From assembly GCA_005776725.1 (NCBI GenBank), contig SXOO01000267.1, forward strand, positions 58,708 through 122,707: a DNA stretch of 64,000 bases. Reading direction: 5' to 3'. The notes beneath the pieces were generated by a model. That model saw nothing but the letters and a program-made list of their open reading frames with translations, had not been told where the DNA came from and made no database searches. Shown one piece after another: positions 1-9,846 of the stretch. The DNA is from Pseudomonadota bacterium (GTDB taxonomy: Bacteria; Myxococcota_A; UBA9042; GCA-2863065). The stretch's first letter is position 1; the number at the start of each line of letters is the position of its first letter. The translations under genes and the position numbers were made by a program.

Positions 1-2
1 TC

Positions 3-1595
3 GGCAACCGCGTCACCGCCCTGCTGCCGCGCGACACGTTGTTCTACGCTCGCTTCGAAGGCCGGCAGGCCCTGGTCTCGGGCCTCACCGACCTGGGCCT
101 CTGGGAGTCGAGCCGGCCCGTCCGCCGCCTCGTGCACGACGAGGAAGACAGCTTCTTCAAGAGCACGCTCTTCGACCTGAACATCAGCCGTGGCTATCTC
201 AATGCGCTGGAGAATGGGGTCTCCGGCGTTCACCTCGCCGCGGTGGGAGCCACGCCCGAGGTGCTGGTCTGCCTTGAGTTCACCGATCGCACAGCCGAGG
301 AGGAGGTGCGGTCACTGCTCCAATCAGCGTTCGACGACGCGGGGATGGTGGAGGGTATCCCCCTACGCCGCCGGCGGCTCCCGGGGCGCGTGCTTCACGC
401 GGCGATGGTGGACGGCCTCGCTGTGTTCGCTCACGGAGGTGACGCGGCCCTCCGGCAGCTCCTCGAGAGCCGGACACACAGCCAGAGCCGCACGCTCAAT
501 GACTCCGATGCCTTCCGGCACGCCTGGCTCAACCACCCCAACCCGGCGCACTTCTTCGCGTTCGCGGCACCCGAGGCGCTGGCGGCCCTGAGCCCAGTCC
601 CTGCTGCGCTGGGCCTCACGGGCGGCCTGGGACTGGGCCTGCAGCTCGACGCTGGCGCCGACCGGGTGTCAGCCACCGGACAGGCCACGCCGGCGCTCGC
701 CCGCTCGCTCGCCGTGGACACGAAGCGCACTCTGGCTGCTGTCCCCTCCACCGCGATGAGCGCCATCGCCTTCTCGGTGGGCGATCCCGTGAGCTTCACG
801 CGCGCGCTCCAGCGAATCCTGCGAACGCCCGACCTGAACGAGCTGCAGGCCCTCTCCGCGCGGTCGCTCACTCGCGATCTCTTTCCGCTGGTGGCTGGCG
901 AGGTGGCCCTCGCGGTGGTCCCTGAGCCCCTGGCGCGGACCGAAGCCTGGCTGGCGGTCATCCGCTCTCACGACGCGGAGCAGATGGCAGACGTGGTGGA
1001 GGACATCGCCAGAACCTGGATCCACACCGTGGGACAACCGGCGCGGGTCGGCGCCACAGACGGCGGTACACGGCTCCTCACCGCGTCGCTGGAGGGTCCC
1101 GAGCTCCTGGCCTGGACGGTGTCGGGGTCGAACCTCCTGTTGGGCTCGAGCGCCGAGGTGGTGAACCTGGCGCGAACGGCCGAGCAGACGGGGGACGGCC
1201 TGTCGCAGCTTCCGTCCGTGGCCGCCGTGCTCGCCACCCTCCCGGTCCGCAACTCCGCGCTGGCCGTGGGCCGCCTCCGTGAGCTGCTCCTCGCGCGCGG
1301 AGTGCCGAAGCGCCTCGCTACGCTGGTGCACAACAACTTCATCGCCGCCGCGGCGGTGACGGTGAAGGGCGAGGAGGTGCAGCTGCAGGCGAACGTGTCG
1401 CCCCTGTCCATCGGCCTGCTCGCGCTGGCCGAGCGGCGCACCCCGACGCGCCCAGAGAGCTGCAAGCAGCTGGTCCGGCGGGTATGCGCCGGAACGCCAG
1501 ACTGCGGCGCTTATCGCGCCATGGTGAGGGGCGCTTCGAACGAGACGTGCGACAACGCGCTCACGCGCCTCGCGCACCTCGAGTCGGGGATCTGA
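3..1595 (+). CDS. Hypothetical protein, 5' end outside window (frame stays open to the window edge: GNRVTALLPRDTLFYARFEG...)
   Basis: Open frame continues upstream of the TTG at 39 to the window start; ends TGA at 1595; no family confidently recognised. Confidence 0.7.
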   Translation, partial: GNRVTALLPRDTLFYARFEGRQALVSGLTDLGLWESSRPVRRLVHDEEDSFFKSTLFDLNISRGYLNALENGVSGVHLAAVGATPEVLVCLEFTDRTAEEEVRSLLQSAFDDAGMVEGIPLRRRRLPGRVLHAAMVDGLAVFAHGGDAALRQLLESRTHSQSRTLNDSDAFRHAWLNHPNPAHFFAFAAPEALAALSPVPAALGLTGGLGLGLQLDAGADRVSATGQATPALARSLAVDTKRTLAAVPSTAMSAIAFSVGDPVSFTRALQRILRTPDLNELQALSARSLTRDLFPLVAGEVALAVVPEPLARTEAWLAVIRSHDAEQMADVVEDIARTWIHTVGQPARVGATDGGTRLLTASLEGPELLAWTVSGSNLLLGSSAEVVNLARTAEQTGDGLSQLPSVAAVLATLPVRNSALAVGRLRELLLARGVPKRLATLVHNNFIAAAAVTVKGEEVQLQANVSPLSIGLLALAERRTPTRPESCKQLVRRVCAGTPDCGAYRAMVRGASNETCDNALTRLAHLESGI

Positions 1596-1616
1596 CGCAC
1601 CCTCTGGGGGACCAGG

Positions 1617-2981
1617 TCACGCTGATCGCGTGAGGGCTCGGTCGAGCGGTCGCCCCGAGCGCCAGCGCGTGCTCCATACGGTGGCCATGGCCAGCACGTG
1701 GGCGGTGAGCGCGGCCCAGCCGCCGGGCGCGCCGTAGCCCAGCCGGGCGGCGTACCAGGCAGCGAGGGGCACCCAGAACAACCACGTGAGCAGGAGCCCC
1801 GAGGCCATGGTGAAGCGGCTGTCGCCGGCCCCGTTGAGCGCCGACTGTGAGACCAGCGCGATCCCGTCGAACACCTGAAACACCGCGGCCGCCAACAGCA
1901 GGTCGAAGGCGAGCGGGCTGGCCGCCGCGCCGAGCGCGAACGGGCCGAGCAGGAGGCCAGGCAAGAAGCCGAAGAAGGTACCCATGGTGCCCATGAGCAG
2001 CACCACGCTCAGCAACGCCGAGCGCACTACCCGGCGGGCGGCGGCGGCGTCGCGCGCGCCCACCGCCTGCCCCACCAGGATCCCTGCGGCTTCGCCGAGG
2101 GCGTGACCCGGCAAGAAGGACACGCCGACCACGCGCGAGACCACGGTGTGCGCGGCGAGGTGCGCGGGCGGGAAACCCGCGAGCAGCCCCGATAGCAGCG
2201 ACCAGCTCAGGACCTCCAGGGCCCACTGCACTCCCGTGGGTCCTCCGAGGAACAGGATGCGTCGGAGCATCGCCCGGCGGTCAGCTCGCGGCGTGGCGAC
2301 TCGCTGGATCAGCCCGCGGGAGGCCCACGCGATGAGCCCTAGCTGGACGAGGTTGGCCACGAAGGTGGCCCACGCCGAGCCCACCACGCCCAGGGCGGGG
2401 AACGGGCCACGCCCCGGCACCCAGAGAAGGCAGAGGGCCACATTGACGGCGTTGGCGACGAGGTTCAGCCGCATGGTTACCCGGGTCTCGCCTCGGCCGT
2501 CGAAGCCCGCTCCGAGCGCCAGGGCAACGAACTGAAGCGGCAGACCAAGGAGCCGCACCCTCATCCACGCGGAGGCATTCGCGTGGAGCTCCCCCTCGGC
2601 GCCGGCGATGTGGGCCCAGAACTCGGCGAACGGCGCGAGGCACAGGGTGACGGCGCCGAGGACCAGCGCCACCACCACTCCCTGTCGTACGGCCTCGTTG
2701 GCGGCAGCGCGATCACCGGCGCCGGTGGCCTGAGCCACGGCCACCCGGGCGCCGTTCAGGAGCCCGAAGCCCGCACAGAACGGCACCAGCGTGACGGTGT
2801 GGGCGAGCCCCACGGCGCCCACGGCGTCTTCGCCCAGCGGCGACACCATCAACGCGTCGACGAGCCCGATCGCGGTGTGCCCCAACATGCTGGCCATGAG
2901 GGGCCACGCGACCGCGAGCACCTCGCGCACCGTGCCGGCGGGGGCACGGACTCCAGAATGTGCAGCTTGGTCGGCGGTCAA
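1617..2981 (-). CDS. MATE family multidrug/Na+ antiporter
   Basis: 454 aa polytopic protein, MATE-like N-terminus (EVLAVAWPLMASMLGHTAIGLVDALMVSPLGEDAVGAVGLA); TTG start. Confidence 0.85.
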   Translation of the reverse strand: MTADQAAHSGVRAPAGTVREVLAVAWPLMASMLGHTAIGLVDALMVSPLGEDAVGAVGLAHTVTLVPFCAGFGLLNGARVAVAQATGAGDRAAANEAVRQGVVVALVLGAVTLCLAPFAEFWAHIAGAEGELHANASAWMRVRLLGLPLQFVALALGAGFDGRGETRVTMRLNLVANAVNVALCLLWVPGRGPFPALGVVGSAWATFVANLVQLGLIAWASRGLIQRVATPRADRRAMLRRILFLGGPTGVQWALEVLSWSLLSGLLAGFPPAHLAAHTVVSRVVGVSFLPGHALGEAAGILVGQAVGARDAAAARRVVRSALLSVVLLMGTMGTFFGFLPGLLLGPFALGAAASPLAFDLLLAAAVFQVFDGIALVSQSALNGAGDSRFTMASGLLLTWLFWVPLAAWYAARLGYGAPGGWAALTAHVLAMATVWSTRWRSGRPLDRALTRSA

Positions 2982-4001
2982 CTACTCGTCGCAGTAACCC
3001 ACTTCTTGACCGCTGAGGGGCGGGCACTTGGTGAGCGTGTCTTCGCACTGGGCGTGGGTCCCTTCATTCGGGTCGCAGAGCGCCTTACAACGCGAACCCA
3101 CGCAGGTCGACGCCGGGGCGCAGTCCTGGTCGGAGCCGCAGCTCTCGCCCACGGCCACGGTTCCAGCGTCTCGACAACGCGGGCCGTCGATCGTGATGTA
3201 ACAGGCCTTGCCCGCTTCGCAGTCGCCGCCGAGGAGGTCACAGGGCGGCGTCTCGTCCTTGAGCGTACACACGGCGACTCCCTTCTCGCCCTCGATCCCC
3301 GCGTCACGACCGGGACACTTCGTGCTGCACCGGGGCTGCGGGCCGCTGGTATTGGGGTTGCAGATCTCGAGGCACTTCGCGTCGATGCAGAGCATGCCGG
3401 CCGCGCAGTCGTCTCCGCCCTTGCAGGCCTCGCCCACCTTGCCCTCGCCGGCGTCCAGGCAGATCGCCTCGTCCTCGCCGAGGTAACAGCCCTTGCCCGC
3501 CTCGGCGCAGTCCTGAGCGAAGAGGTCGCAGCCGGGCGGCTTCGGGCCGCAGAAACGGACCTCGGACGCCCCCAGCGGCACCACGACGTTGCAGGTCTCG
3601 CCATCCGCGCACCCCTCCTCGTCCTGGCAGAACGGGAGACAACGCGAGCCCTCGGACTCGGTCTGGATACACGCGCCGGCGCCGCAACCGGGGACCCCCT
3701 CGCCGCAGGGCTTTCCGACCGCTTGCGGTCCGACCTCTGCGCAGACGAACGCATCGCCCGACAGCGTGCAAAACTGCCCATCCGCACAGCCGCTTGGCTC
3801 ACAGAAGGGACTACACGCCGCGCCTTGCGGCGGACACTGGGCCGCGCCGTCCGTGCCGTCTGCCCCGTCAGTGGCGTCCGTGCCATCGGAGCCGTCTGCG
3901 CCAGCGACCGTATCGCCACCACCGGCCTCCCCGGAGGACTCCGAGGCGCTACAGCCGAGCACGAACGTGAAGGCAACGAGAGACGATACTTGGTAACGCA
4001 T
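2982..4001 (-). CDS. Cys-rich secreted lipoprotein
   Basis: MRYQVSSLVAFTFVLGCSASES lipobox, then repeated Cys-rich modules; internal ATG at 4001 preferred over the longer ORF. Confidence 0.75.
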   Translation of the reverse strand: MRYQVSSLVAFTFVLGCSASESSGEAGGGDTVAGADGSDGTDATDGADGTDGAAQCPPQGAACSPFCEPSGCADGQFCTLSGDAFVCAEVGPQAVGKPCGEGVPGCGAGACIQTESEGSRCLPFCQDEEGCADGETCNVVVPLGASEVRFCGPKPPGCDLFAQDCAEAGKGCYLGEDEAICLDAGEGKVGEACKGGDDCAAGMLCIDAKCLEICNPNTSGPQPRCSTKCPGRDAGIEGEKGVAVCTLKDETPPCDLLGGDCEAGKACYITIDGPRCRDAGTVAVGESCGSDQDCAPASTCVGSRCKALCDPNEGTHAQCEDTLTKCPPLSGQEVGYCDE

Positions 4002-4055
4002 GGGCCAGCTCCTGTGTGCCACGTTGGTAATCAGCGCCCAGACCGATGTCAAACG

Positions 4056-4835
4056 TCACTCACCCGTGAACACAGGCGGCCGCTTGTCGAGGAAGGCCCG
4101 GGTGCCCTCCTGCATGTCCGTGGACGCGAAGAGCTCTCCGAAGGCCAGGGCCTCGATCCGGAGCCCAGTGGCCAGGGGCACGTCCATGCCTTCGGCCAGG
4201 ACCCGCTTCGCGGAGGCGACCGCCAGTGGCCCGCGCTTGGCGATGCTGTCGCCGATCTCGAGGCACCGCGGCAGCAGCCGCTCGGGCTCCACCACCTCCT
4301 GCACCAGGCCGTGCCGCTCGGCCCACGCCGCGTCGACCAGCTCGCCCGACAGGACGAGGTACCGCGCCGCGTTGACGCCGATGAGGCGCGGCAGACGCTG
4401 CGTGCCGCCGAAGCCTGGGATGAGGCCCAGGTTCACCTCGGGCTGGCCGAACTTCGCCTTCGTGGAGGCGATCGCCAGATCGCAGCAGAGGACCAGCTCG
4501 CAGCCTCCTCCGAGCGCGAAGCCGTTGACCGCCGCGAGCACGGGCTTTGGGCACGCCGCGATCGCCTCGCCCACTCTGCCGCCGAGCTCGGCGAACTCGC
4601 GCGCGGCACGGGGGCCGAGCGTGGAGAGCTGTGCGATGTCGGCGCCCGCCACGAACGCGCGACCGCTGCCGGTGAGGACGATGCATCGGACCGCGGGATC
4701 GCGACCGAGCGCCGCGATCGCGCCGGCGAGGCTCTGCAGGGTGGTGACGTCGAGCGCGTTCAGGACGTCGGGACGCGAGAGGGTGACCACGGCCGTGGCG
4801 TTGTGCCGTTCGATGACGAGATTCGGGAAGTCCAT
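4056..4835 (-). CDS. Enoyl-CoA hydratase/isomerase family protein
   Basis: MDFPNLVIERHNATAVVTLSRPDVLNALD...AFVAGADIAQL...NGFALGGGCELVLCCDLAIAS crotonase motifs; start at internal ATG 4835. Confidence 0.9.
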   Translation of the reverse strand: MDFPNLVIERHNATAVVTLSRPDVLNALDVTTLQSLAGAIAALGRDPAVRCIVLTGSGRAFVAGADIAQLSTLGPRAAREFAELGGRVGEAIAACPKPVLAAVNGFALGGGCELVLCCDLAIASTKAKFGQPEVNLGLIPGFGGTQRLPRLIGVNAARYLVLSGELVDAAWAERHGLVQEVVEPERLLPRCLEIGDSIAKRGPLAVASAKRVLAEGMDVPLATGLRIEALAFGELFASTDMQEGTRAFLDKRPPVFTGE

Positions 4836-4965
4836 GGGGGCGCGGAATACCACAGCCTCCCCGGGGCTGCCCAGGGTGCCGGTGCCGTTCCAGCTCACGA
4901 CGACGCCGCACCCCGCGGAGGGCGAAAATCTTGGCAGTGCGCCGCGGCCGGGCCATGAGACAGGC

Positions 4966-5760
4966 ATGCGCTTCACCCTGCTCCTCGTCCTTGTCAGTGT
5001 CCTCGTGGCCGCTCTCCCCGAAGCGGCCTTTTCCAAGACCCGAATGCGGTCGCTGAAGCACATCGTGCTGGATCCAGGTCACGGCGGAACCAACCCCGGG
5101 GCCCCCTCGGTGACTGGCCTCTTCGAGAAGTACCTGACCCTGCCGATCGCGCTGGAAGTGGAGCGGCGGCTCCGCGAGCAGACCGACGCCACCGTCACGC
5201 TGACGCGGCGCACGGACGCCACGGTGGGCCTCCGCGAGCGGACGCGCCTCGCGAACCAGGCTGGCGCCGACCTCTTCATCTCGATCCACTGCAACTCTTC
5301 GGAGAACCCGGAGGCCAATGGGCTGGAGGTGTACTTCCTCGACCCCGACGCGGCGATCAACGAGTTCGACCACCTCATCGCCCACGAGGAGCGGGGCGAG
5401 CTGGCGCAGCCCGAGGTCCCCAACAAGGCGGGCGCCCCCGCCGAGGAGGCCCCACCGCTCACGATCGAGCAGGTGCTCCTGGACGCCACGATGTACAAGT
5501 CGCACGAGCGCTCGGAGCTGGTCGCGGGCGAGCTTCTCGACACGATCCATCGGGTGGTGAAGGTGCCCCGTCGCAAGGTCCGCCAGGCACCGTTCGCGGT
5601 GCTGAAGGAGGCCGAGATGCCGGCGGTGGTGCTGGAGGTTGGTTATCTCAGCCACGCTGAGGAGGGCCGGCGCCTCGCCGACCCGAAGTACCAGGAACGA
5701 CTGGCGGACGGCATCGTGGCGGCGCTCATCCGCCTCGACAAGAAGCTGGCCAACCCCTAG
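4966..5760 (+). CDS. N-acetylmuramoyl-L-alanine amidase (Amidase_3)
   Basis: Signal peptide then HIVLDPGHGGTNPGAPS...FISIHCNSSENPEANGLEVYFL...VVLEVGYLSHAEEG; start at internal ATG 4966. Confidence 0.9.
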   Translation: MRFTLLLVLVSVLVAALPEAAFSKTRMRSLKHIVLDPGHGGTNPGAPSVTGLFEKYLTLPIALEVERRLREQTDATVTLTRRTDATVGLRERTRLANQAGADLFISIHCNSSENPEANGLEVYFLDPDAAINEFDHLIAHEERGELAQPEVPNKAGAPAEEAPPLTIEQVLLDATMYKSHERSELVAGELLDTIHRVVKVPRRKVRQAPFAVLKEAEMPAVVLEVGYLSHAEEGRRLADPKYQERLADGIVAALIRLDKKLANP

Positions 5761-5769
5761 GGTCGCATC

Positions 5770-6354
5770 ATGTCAGACGACGCACAGAAGCCTTTCTCGT
5801 CCCTCCTCTGGGACGCGCTCAAGAAGTCCCGCACGATCGTGTTTTCGAGCGAGGTGTCCTCGAAGTCCGTGAGGGAGGCCACCGAGCGCTTGTTGGCGCT
5901 CGAAGCGCTCGACCCCACGCGGCCGATCACGCTGTGGCTCAACACGCCCGGAGGTGCCGTCCTGCCGGGGTACGGCCTCGTCGACATGATCCGCTTCATC
6001 CGCTGCCCGGTCCGGGTGGTCGGGGCGGGGATGATCGCGTCGATGGGGATCTCGCTCCTCATCTCGGTCCCGCTCGAACGCCGGTTCTCGCTGCCCAACG
6101 CTCGTTTCATGCTGCACCAGCCGCGCTTCAGCGGTCCGGTCTACGGCTCGATCAGCGACCTCGAGCTCGAGGCGATCGAGATGGTGAAGATGAAGGACAA
6201 GACCAACCGCGAGATCTCGGCGGCCACCGGCCAGCCGGTCGAGAAGATCGACGCCGACACGCGGCGCGACCTCTGGCTCAGCGCCGATGAAGCGCTGGCC
6301 TATGGCCTCGTGAGCCGGATCATCACCACCGCCGCAGACCTGCCAGAAGGCTGA
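5770..6354 (+). CDS. ClpP-like serine protease (ClpP/crotonase fold)
   Basis: GAGMIASMGISLL (Ser), FMLHQPRFSG (His), TRRDLWLSADEALAYGLV (Asp) align with the ClpP catalytic triad. Confidence 0.85.
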   Translation: MSDDAQKPFSSLLWDALKKSRTIVFSSEVSSKSVREATERLLALEALDPTRPITLWLNTPGGAVLPGYGLVDMIRFIRCPVRVVGAGMIASMGISLLISVPLERRFSLPNARFMLHQPRFSGPVYGSISDLELEAIEMVKMKDKTNREISAATGQPVEKIDADTRRDLWLSADEALAYGLVSRIITTAADLPEG

Positions 6355-7717
6355 TAACGGCGAGCGCCGCGGCCGCATCCAGGCCCGCACCCGGCCCTGC
6401 CCCACAACCCCCGTTCGCCGGCTCCACCGCCGCCGACTCTGGCATCTGAGCGATCGATCCGCTGTCCGGAGCCGTCTCGGGGGTGTCAGCTTCCGCGGTG
6501 AGCGGCTCCGCCGTTCCTCCCGGGGGGTCCCACGGCGTGCCCGCCGCGCCCTGCCCGCCCACCCCAGCCACCACGGGCCCGAGCGCTGGGCACTCCTGCG
6601 AGGACGCGCACGGCGTCTCGAACTCGAAGGACCAAGGCTCCACCGGGAGCCCGTCGATGCGCGTCCCCGCGAGGAGCGTCACGCGATACCAGGTCCCGAG
6701 CGCCAGATCTTCGGTGGGCTCGAGCCGAACGAGGCGCGTCATGGTCTCGCCCCAGCGGGTGTTGGTGAGGGTGAAGGGCACCGCCTCGCCCGTGGCCGCG
6801 TTCACCCAGCTGGCCTCGATGGTGTCGATGTCCACGCCGAGGCCAAAGATCAACGTGACCCAGCTGTCCGGTGAGCCGGCCGCCACCGAAGGGAGCCGAC
6901 GCTGGGGCTCTGGGTAGGTCCAAACCACCGTGTCCGCGCCGAGGGTGCCGTGGAGGCGCCGCCAGATCGCGTCGAGATACGCCGCCGTGGGCCAGATCTC
7001 CGTCTGGTGGCCCCCTGGCACCTCCGGATCCATGTAGTGGGCGCGCGCCCAGGGGATCTTCGACTCGTAGATCTTGCCGTTCTCCAGTGCCACGGCCGGA
7101 CCCAGCACCTCGTTGATGTAGGCCCCGGTGGTGAGGCCAATCGCGCGGTCGACGGCGTCGTCGTAGGCCTCGGGCGTGACGTCGAGGTAGAGCGGCCGCA
7201 GCATGTCTCGGGGGATGTACTCCTTCGGGAACAGCCGCAGCAGCTGGTCCATCACCATGAAGCCGTCGGTCCCGGGGTCGGTCTCGTCTTGTCCGCCCCC
7301 ATCGCGCTCGGTGACCTTGTAGAGGAACACCGAGTCGAAGATCTCGTCTTGGAGCCCGTGGCATGCGGCGCCCATGATGAACGCGACCCGGCGCCGAGAC
7401 TCGGCGTCTGTCCACGGCGGCGGGTCGTTCTCGCGGAGCCAGTCGATGGCGCGCTCGATGAAGGGCTCCCAGTGCGTCGTTTCAGCGATGTTTCGGGCCA
7501 CGGACTCGTGCTGATCGGTGACCGCGTAGCCGGCATCGGTGTATGTGGCCCCGAACCACGCGGCGTTGCGCAGGTCCGGATCCGCGAAGAAGTCGCGGAG
7601 GGGGCCCGCCGGGAGGTTCTCGATGGCCCACCCGGTGACGTGGATGTGCCCCCAGAGGCCGTGAGCTCCGGCGGGGGTGGCGGCAAGGATGAGAGCGGCG
7701 AGGGCAAGTTGGCGCAC
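6323..7717 (-). CDS. Secreted zinc-dependent phospholipase C/S1-P1-like protein with MYXO-CTERM-like tail
   Basis: GTG start at 7717 with upstream GGAGG; signal peptide MRQLALAALILAATPAGAHGLWGHIHVTGWA; GAACHGLQDEIFDS; C-term NGGCGAGPGAGLDAAAALAVISLLAGLRRW. Confidence 0.7.
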   Translation of the reverse strand: MRQLALAALILAATPAGAHGLWGHIHVTGWAIENLPAGPLRDFFADPDLRNAAWFGATYTDAGYAVTDQHESVARNIAETTHWEPFIERAIDWLRENDPPPWTDAESRRRVAFIMGAACHGLQDEIFDSVFLYKVTERDGGGQDETDPGTDGFMVMDQLLRLFPKEYIPRDMLRPLYLDVTPEAYDDAVDRAIGLTTGAYINEVLGPAVALENGKIYESKIPWARAHYMDPEVPGGHQTEIWPTAAYLDAIWRRLHGTLGADTVVWTYPEPQRRLPSVAAGSPDSWVTLIFGLGVDIDTIEASWVNAATGEAVPFTLTNTRWGETMTRLVRLEPTEDLALGTWYRVTLLAGTRIDGLPVEPWSFEFETPCASSQECPALGPVVAGVGGQGAAGTPWDPPGGTAEPLTAEADTPETAPDSGSIAQMPESAAVEPANGGCGAGPGAGLDAAAALAVISLLAGLRRW

Positions 7718-7810
7718 GAGAGCCTCCGGATCGAAGCTTACGCCGGAACGTCCGCCGTCGGCGAGCTGGGCTTGTAGCGGCACCGCGGGGGCGATGCTAC
7801 AAGGGCGCGC

Positions 7811-8974
7811 GTGTTGCGCCTGTTCACGAATGCCCTCGTCTACGCGCCCGAGCCCCTGGGAGAGGTCGACGTCCTCGTCGCGGGGGGCCGCATCGTGAGG
7901 ATGGCGCCGTCGTTGCCCGAGCCACCCGGCGCGTACGGGGCCGAGCGCATCGACTGCGGCGGGAGGCGCCTGATCCCAGGCTTCATCGACGCCCACGTTC
8001 ACGTCACCGGAGGCGGCGGAGAGTCGGGCCCAGCCTCGCGCGTCCCTGCGATCACTCTCTCGGCGCTGACCACGGCGGGGATCACGAGCGTGATCGGCAC
8101 CCTTGGCACGGACGGCACCACGCGCACCGTGGCTGAGCTGGTCGCGCGCACCCTGGGCCTCCGAGAGGAGGGGCTCTCGGCGTGGTGCTACACGGGGAGC
8201 TACGAGGTGCCGCCGCTCACACTCACGGGCTCGGTGCGCCGCGACATCGTGTATGTGGACCCGATCATCGGGGTGGGCGAGCTGGCGATCTCCGACCACA
8301 GGTCCTCGCAACCCACGCTCGACGAGCTCCTCCGGGTGGCGGCAGACTGCCACGTCGGCGGACTCATGAGCGGCAAGGCCGGGGTCCTCCACCTCCACCT
8401 CGGCGACGGGTCGCGAGGGCTCGAGCTGGTGCGCCGCGCGCTCGACGGCTCCGAGCTGCCCGCGCGCACCTTCCACCCCACTCACGTGAACCGGCAGCGC
8501 CGGCTCTTCGACGAGGCCCTGGATCTGGGGGCGCGCGGCGTCACCATCGACGTCACGGCGTTCCCCGCGGCCGACCTGTGCCCCGAGGAGCTGTCTGCGG
8601 CAGACGCAGTGGAGCGGGCCCTGGACGCAGGGATCACCGTCACGTGCTCCAGCGACGGCGCGGGGTGTCTGCCGGTGTTTCAAGACGGGCGCGTGGTCGC
8701 GATGGACGTGGGCCGTCCCGCGGAGCTCGCTTCGTCGTTCCGCGATCTGCTCGCACGCCGCCCGCTCGAGGCCATCCTGCCGGTGTTCACGTCGAACGTG
8801 GCGCGCCAGATGCGCCTCCACCGGAAGGGGCGGCTGGCCGAGGGCCAAGACGCAGACCTGGTCCTCTTGGATGACGAGGGTCGCCCGCACGACGTTTGGG
8901 CGCTCGGTGAGCGGCTGGTCACCGCTGGCGTCGCGACGCGGCGCGGAGCGTTCGAAGGAAGGGAGAGCGCGTGA
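7811..8974 (+). CDS. iadA: Isoaspartyl dipeptidase (beta-aspartyl peptidase, M38)
   Basis: RLIPGFIDAHVHVTGGGGESGPASR...GEIaI/GELAISDHRS...HLHLGDG motifs of IadA; GTG start; upstream of cphB/cphA. Confidence 0.88.
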   Translation: MLRLFTNALVYAPEPLGEVDVLVAGGRIVRMAPSLPEPPGAYGAERIDCGGRRLIPGFIDAHVHVTGGGGESGPASRVPAITLSALTTAGITSVIGTLGTDGTTRTVAELVARTLGLREEGLSAWCYTGSYEVPPLTLTGSVRRDIVYVDPIIGVGELAISDHRSSQPTLDELLRVAADCHVGGLMSGKAGVLHLHLGDGSRGLELVRRALDGSELPARTFHPTHVNRQRRLFDEALDLGARGVTIDVTAFPAADLCPEELSAADAVERALDAGITVTCSSDGAGCLPVFQDGRVVAMDVGRPAELASSFRDLLARRPLEAILPVFTSNVARQMRLHRKGRLAEGQDADLVLLDDEGRPHDVWALGERLVTAGVATRRGAFEGRESA

Positions 8975-9846
8975 GCCCTGCACGGATCGAAGACGGTAAA
9001 GAGCGCGGCTGGATCGTCCCGGTGGGAGGCGCCGAGGACAAGAGCCACAACGCGGCCATCCTGCGTCGCTTCGTGGAGGTCTCTGGCGGGGAGGACGCGG
9101 TAATCGCCGTCATCCCCACCGCCTCGATGTTGCCGGACACGGGAGACCGGTACGCGGCCTTGTTCAAGAAGCTCGGGGCCGCAGAGGCCTACGCCCTGCC
9201 CTACTCCGAGCGCTCCGACGCAGAGCGCGAAGACCTCCTCGAGCAGCTCGAACGCGCCACGGGCGTGTTCCTGACGGGGGGCAACCAGCTGCGGATCTCC
9301 ACCATCCTCGGCGGCACCCCGGTCGCGAAGCAGCTCCGCCGCCTGAACGCGCGCGGGGTCACGGTCGGCGGCACCTCGGCGGGCGCGGCGATCCTGTCGG
9401 AGCACATGATCGCGTACGGCGAGAACGGGTCCACCCCCATCGCTGGCGCGGCCACCCTCACCCCCGGCCTCGGGCTCACGAATCGAGTGGTCATCGACCA
9501 GCACTTCCGCCAGCGCGACCGGCTGGGCCGGCTCTTGTCGGCGCTCTGCTACAACCCGTTCGCCGTGGGCATCGGCCTCGATGAGAACACCGCGGCGTTC
9601 ATCGATCCGCAGGACGAGATCCACGTCCTGGGCTCGGGGGGCGTGACGCTGCTGGACCCGGGCGCCATCTCACACACCTCGGTGGCCACGGCGCGGCCTG
9701 GCGACCCTATCTGTGTCACCGGCGTCCGCTTGCACATCCTCACGGCCGGCGGCCGTTTCAACTTGCACACTCGCGCGGCCACCCCGCCGGCGCCGCGCCC
9801 CGACGACGACGACGACACCAGCCTCCCGAAGGACGGAACCCCATGA
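8971..9846 (+). CDS. cphB: Cyanophycinase
   Basis: VPVGGAEDK...VFLTGGNQLRI...GVTVGGTSAGAAILSEHMI (S51 nucleophile motif GTSAGA); 4-nt overlap with iadA. Confidence 0.92.
   Translation: MSPARIEDGKERGWIVPVGGAEDKSHNAAILRRFVEVSGGEDAVIAVIPTASMLPDTGDRYAALFKKLGAAEAYALPYSERSDAEREDLLEQLERATGVFLTGGNQLRISTILGGTPVAKQLRRLNARGVTVGGTSAGAAILSEHMIAYGENGSTPIAGAATLTPGLGLTNRVVIDQHFRQRDRLGRLLSALCYNPFAVGIGLDENTAAFIDPQDEIHVLGSGGVTLLDPGAISHTSVATARPGDPICVTGVRLHILTAGGRFNLHTRAATPPAPRPDDDDDTSLPKDGTP

Noticed and set aside
669-1577. 302-aa minus ORF and other antisense ORFs over 39-1595
   Set aside because: Basic, repetitive composition typical of antisense GC-rich frames
2583-4958. 791-aa plus-strand ORF opposite MATE/lipoprotein/crotonase genes
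   Set aside because: High-GC shadow ORF; the minus-strand frames carry clear domain motifs, the plus frame does not
7718-8983. N-terminal half of the 886-aa minus ORF
   Set aside because: Antisense to iadA; the true gene starts at GTG 7717 with SD and signal peptide
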